A stretch of 64,000 nt of DNA from Paenibacillus sp. MBLB1832. GTDB taxonomy: Bacteria; Bacillota; Bacilli; Paenibacillales; NBRC-103111. The notes beneath the pieces were generated by a model. That model had not been told where the DNA came from. It worked only from the letters and a program-made list of their open reading frames with translations, and did no database searches. Made by a program: the position numbers and the translations under genes. Each line of letters opens with the position of its first letter. Position 1 is the stretch's first letter. Location: the NCBI RefSeq assembly GCF_032271945.1, contig NZ_CP130319.1, positions 4,545,001 to 4,609,000 of the forward strand, in the 5' to 3' direction. Of the stretch, positions 61,597 through 64,000 are shown piece by piece.

Positions 61597-61839
61597 CAGT
61601 TAACTGACCCCTCCTTTGATATGTTCTTCCAAACAAAAGCTACTGCCTGAGGAATTGCCCTCTCCACGGTTCCCCATTCATGACCACCATCGTTTTCAAT
61701 GTAGGTATGCTCATATCCTGCCTCGGTCAGGCGGTGATGAAACTGCTGATTCATCGCAAAGTCGAAGGCTCGTTTCACTGCAATCACCATGATATTCAAG
61801 GGGGGGGCCGAACGCTTCAATATGGGCGGACAAAGACAC
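61596..61839 (-). pseudogene. remnant of an esterase (alpha/beta-hydrolase)
   Basis: A GTG at 61839 behind AGGAGGG begins SLSAHIEAFGPP, then the frame shifts at or after a run of eight C (complement of 61800-61807) to read FAMNQQFHHRLTEAGYEHTY and GGHEWGTVERAIPQAVAFVW. The last part is the C-terminal block of esterase-D-like hydrolases (AGYxHTYIE...H.W with the catalytic histidine). The nucleophile region is missing, so an internal deletion has joined the two ends. Confidence 0.6.
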
Positions 61840-61852
61840 GAGCTGCACCCTC

Positions 61853-63124
61853 CTAAATCGCCTGTTTTTGTTGTACCTCTTGGATGGCCAATATGCCCTG
61901 TAATTTGGCAACATCGATCTGCTGCATCGGCTTGCCTGACTGAATGGCCATCCGCGCAGCGATACCGGCCGCTTCGCCCATTCCCATAGCTGTGATCGTC
62001 ACACGGGTCGAGCCAAGCGCTTCCCGTGTAGCGGAGTGGCATCGCCCCGCAACCAGTACATTTTCCAGCTTCTGCGGAATCATAGTGCGATACGGAATAT
62101 CATAAGGAACCGGAACGAAGTTGCGATGCGGATGGACACCGACACTTCCATCAGATGGATGAATGTCTACGAACCAGGAGCCCTTCACAATCGCATCGTC
62201 AAAGGTGTGGCATTTAATAATATCGTCAAGCGTAATGGTATAGTCCCCTACGATACGTCTGGTTTCCCGTACGCCGATCTCCGGACCGCTGGAGATGAAG
62301 TAGGCGTTCTTAAATTCCGGCAGCTCTTGCTTCCACAGCTCGAACATCCGCCACGCATCCTCCCGCCCTTCGGTCTCACCCATCGACTTCTGCTCCGGAT
62401 CCAGGGCAGGCCGGATAATGCGGGTCGCATTAATCGTTATCTCGTCCGGCGCCAAGGAGAAAAACCACGGACCGCCATAGGTGCGCAGTGCATCGCCTGT
62501 CAGGTGACGCTTCAGCACTTCACCGCACTTCTCATCCAGATCCTCCGTAACCTGCACATTCCCTATGCGGAAGTGAAGAGTCATCGGCTGTGGAGTACTG
62601 CTGATCTCGAATGGAGCTCCCCCCCAAGCCGCAACGTCTGCATCCCCCGTCGTATCAATGACGACCTTCGGTACAATGGCATAGACACCGCCCTTGTTCG
62701 CCGTCAGCACCGCCTTGATTCGGGAGCCCTCTGTCACGACATCAATCACCGGACTGTGGTACCACACCTTGACACCATACTGCTTGTACATGCGATCCAC
62801 GGTCAGCTTGAACAGCTCAGGGTCTACCGTCTGGTGAATATCCGGCATATGGGTATCTGTTAGTCGCGCATATCCCATGCGAGTGTACAGGTCAAAGGCA
62901 ATCCCCTTGCAGATAACCTCCTTCGTCCTCAGGTCGACCAGTCCGTCGAAGAACGGGTTATGCACAGCGGTAATAATCCCTCCGGAATAGCCGTTCTTCT
63001 CAAGCACCAACGTGCTGGCACCGTTCTTCGCCGCTGCTATCGCAGCCCCTACACCTGCGCTACCGCTGCCGCAGACGAGCACATCCACCTCAATCGTAGA
63101 CACCTGCTTGTGGTAAGTAATCAT
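61853..63124 (-). CDS. FAD-dependent oxidoreductase
   Basis: A 423-residue flavoprotein related in family to the one at 196-1521. FAD motif GSGSAG at 19-24 (VLVCGSGSAGVGAAIAAAK), a GGIITAVHNPFFDG block, central VVIDTTGDADVAAWGGAPFE, and C-terminal GEAAGIAARMA. It probably oxidises a sugar or sugar acid; electron acceptor unknown. AGGAGAGAGAGG precedes the ATG. It leads an operon with the esterase remnant and the enolase-superfamily gene. Confidence 0.87.
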   Translation of the reverse strand: MITYHKQVSTIEVDVLVCGSGSAGVGAAIAAAKNGASTLVLEKNGYSGGIITAVHNPFFDGLVDLRTKEVICKGIAFDLYTRMGYARLTDTHMPDIHQTVDPELFKLTVDRMYKQYGVKVWYHSPVIDVVTEGSRIKAVLTANKGGVYAIVPKVVIDTTGDADVAAWGGAPFEISSTPQPMTLHFRIGNVQVTEDLDEKCGEVLKRHLTGDALRTYGGPWFFSLAPDEITINATRIIRPALDPEQKSMGETEGREDAWRMFELWKQELPEFKNAYFISSGPEIGVRETRRIVGDYTITLDDIIKCHTFDDAIVKGSWFVDIHPSDGSVGVHPHRNFVPVPYDIPYRTMIPQKLENVLVAGRCHSATREALGSTRVTITAMGMGEAAGIAARMAIQSGKPMQQIDVAKLQGILAIQEVQQKQAI

Positions 63125-63211
63125 GCCTCTCTCTCCTATCCTTTAATAACTATATATGAAAAGAGAGCCGGCAGCGATAAACTACCGGCTCCCGTTCCAA
63201 GCCTCCGCCTG

Positions 63212-63759
63212 TTACTTGGTTGCTGCTGCGTTAAATTTTTTAATGACCTCGTTCGTTTTGGCTTCGGCTTCCTTCAATGCTTCTTCAGGCGTCTGCTTCT
63301 TATACGCCGCTTTATCGACCATGTCCTTAATAATATTAGCGAATTCCGCTGCGGAAGCAGCAGGCGGAAGCAGCAGGCGGAAGAGCGACTCCGGATGCCA
63401 TGAATTCGAGAATCTGATCGACATACTTATTGCCTTGACGATTTTTCTCCAGCTCTGCACCTTGGTTGTACTTTTTCACTGTGGACAGTCTGGTTTGAGC
63501 CGCTATGAACTGCTTCATGCCGTCGCCATACGTTAAGTATTGCATCAGCTTGAAAGCCGCCTCCTGATGCTTGGTCGACTTAGGAATCACATTCAGCCAG
63601 CAGCCCCGAACGATATTCACTGGCTTAGAACCGCTTGGACCGACAGGGTAGTTCGCAATCGTATAATCGATATTCGGAGCAAGCGTCTTCATTTGGTTAA
63701 TAATGAACTGCCCGAATCCATACTTAGCCTTTGATTGCATGTTTTAGTGATTTGCTCAC
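63212..63759 (-). pseudogene. remnant of a sugar ABC transporter binding protein
   Basis: A GTG at 63759 behind AGGTGG reads SKSLKHAIKG and then TAA, the start of a binding-protein leader. It is fused to the C-terminal part in another frame (KYGFGQFIINQMKTLAPNID, NVIPKSTKHQEAAFKLMQYL, TPEEALKEAEAKTNEVIKKF). About 280 codons are deleted. In addition, a 13-base tandem duplication (63357-63369 and 63370-63382) shifts the frame between SGVALPPA and AEFANIIKDM. Its partner permeases are not in the window. Confidence 0.75.
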
Positions 63760-64000
63760 AGCAACCACCTTTTTTTCTTTGATGATGAACTTATATTACC
63801 ATACTATACGACTTTATTCTATATTTATTTTTATATTAATGTAAATAAATTACCCTAATGTGGTAGTAAACGCATTTATTTTAAGTCGCTTTGACCCCAT
63901 AATTAATATCGCCGATAGTTATGCAAACTGTGCGTCGCAAGGCTTTTGAAACAGCCTCCTGAAGTATCGGTCATCGTGAGAGTAAGAATGTGGACTTCAT
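63760..64000. other. A+T-rich right edge, no gene seen
   Basis: About 240 bases with no supported open frame or RNA gene. It would contain the promoter of the binding-protein remnant; no clear boxes were identified. Confidence 0.4.

Overview
The window looks like a piece of a Paenibacillaceae chromosome (Paenibacillus or a close relative). The reasons are AGGAGG-type ribosome binding sites throughout, several LplA/LplB/LplC-type sugar importers without a local ATPase, YesM/YesN-type two-component genes, many AraC-type regulators, S-layer-homology (SLH) anchoring, and moderate G+C. Almost everything concerns capture and breakdown of plant-type glycans, with fucose, xylose/arabinose and uronate (pectic) chemistry indicated. 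No rRNA, tRNA or CRISPR array was seen.

Left end to 8.7 kb: a minus-strand importer operon (two permeases, binding lipoprotein, oligogalacturonate-lyase-like propeller, FAD oxidoreductase, then the start of a secreted protein) preceded by a membrane-anchored AraC regulator. 8.9-10.5 kb: a scar with a bcp fragment, an eda fragment, a cluster of inverted/direct repeats and two TniQ-like remnants, probably one end of a decayed Tn7-like element. 10.5-18.7 kb: a minus-strand catabolic operon (unknown 642-aa protein, lactonase-type amidohydrolase, unknown 214-aa protein, creatininase-like hydrolase, GH43, PhyH dioxygenase, aldo/keto reductase), with two AraC regulators transcribed away from it. 20.5-25 kb: a GH29 fucosidase remnant, a second aldo/keto reductase, and a GntR/LacI-type regulator with SIS and ROK genes; the regulator and ROK promoters carry the same palindrome.

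25.3-36 kb: a second importer (lipoprotein and two permeases, separated by a plus-strand ThuA/Gfo-Idh/AraC set) and a YesN/YesM-type two-component pair. 36-47.9 kb: a minus-strand run of three Gfo/Idh/MocA oxidoreductases, a sugar isomerase-like TIM barrel, a broken DUF3604-type gene, a second PhyH and two parallel beta-helix proteins without signal peptides. 48-58.2 kb: the extracellular part, namely a secreted beta-helix/CBM protein, a cell-surface protein with one cohesin plus three SLH domains, and a 2007-residue secreted protein with beta-helix, CBM9-like, Ig-like, cohesin-like and dockerin modules. This cohesin-SLH/dockerin pair is the most interesting feature. 58.3-64 kb: an intact GH29 fucosidase, an enolase-superfamily dehydratase, a second FAD oxidoreductase, and remnants of a DUF5703-type protein, an esterase and a sugar-binding protein.

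Inferred division of labour: surface proteins bind and cut polymer, lipoprotein/permease sets import oligosaccharides, cytoplasmic GH29, GH43 and beta-helix enzymes finish cleavage, and oxidoreductases, lactonase and dehydratase oxidise the released sugars. The region is decaying: at least nine broken or partial genes were found, some with visible causes (in-frame stops, a frameshift at a C9 run, a 13-bp duplication). All functions are read from sequence motifs; no database search was possible.
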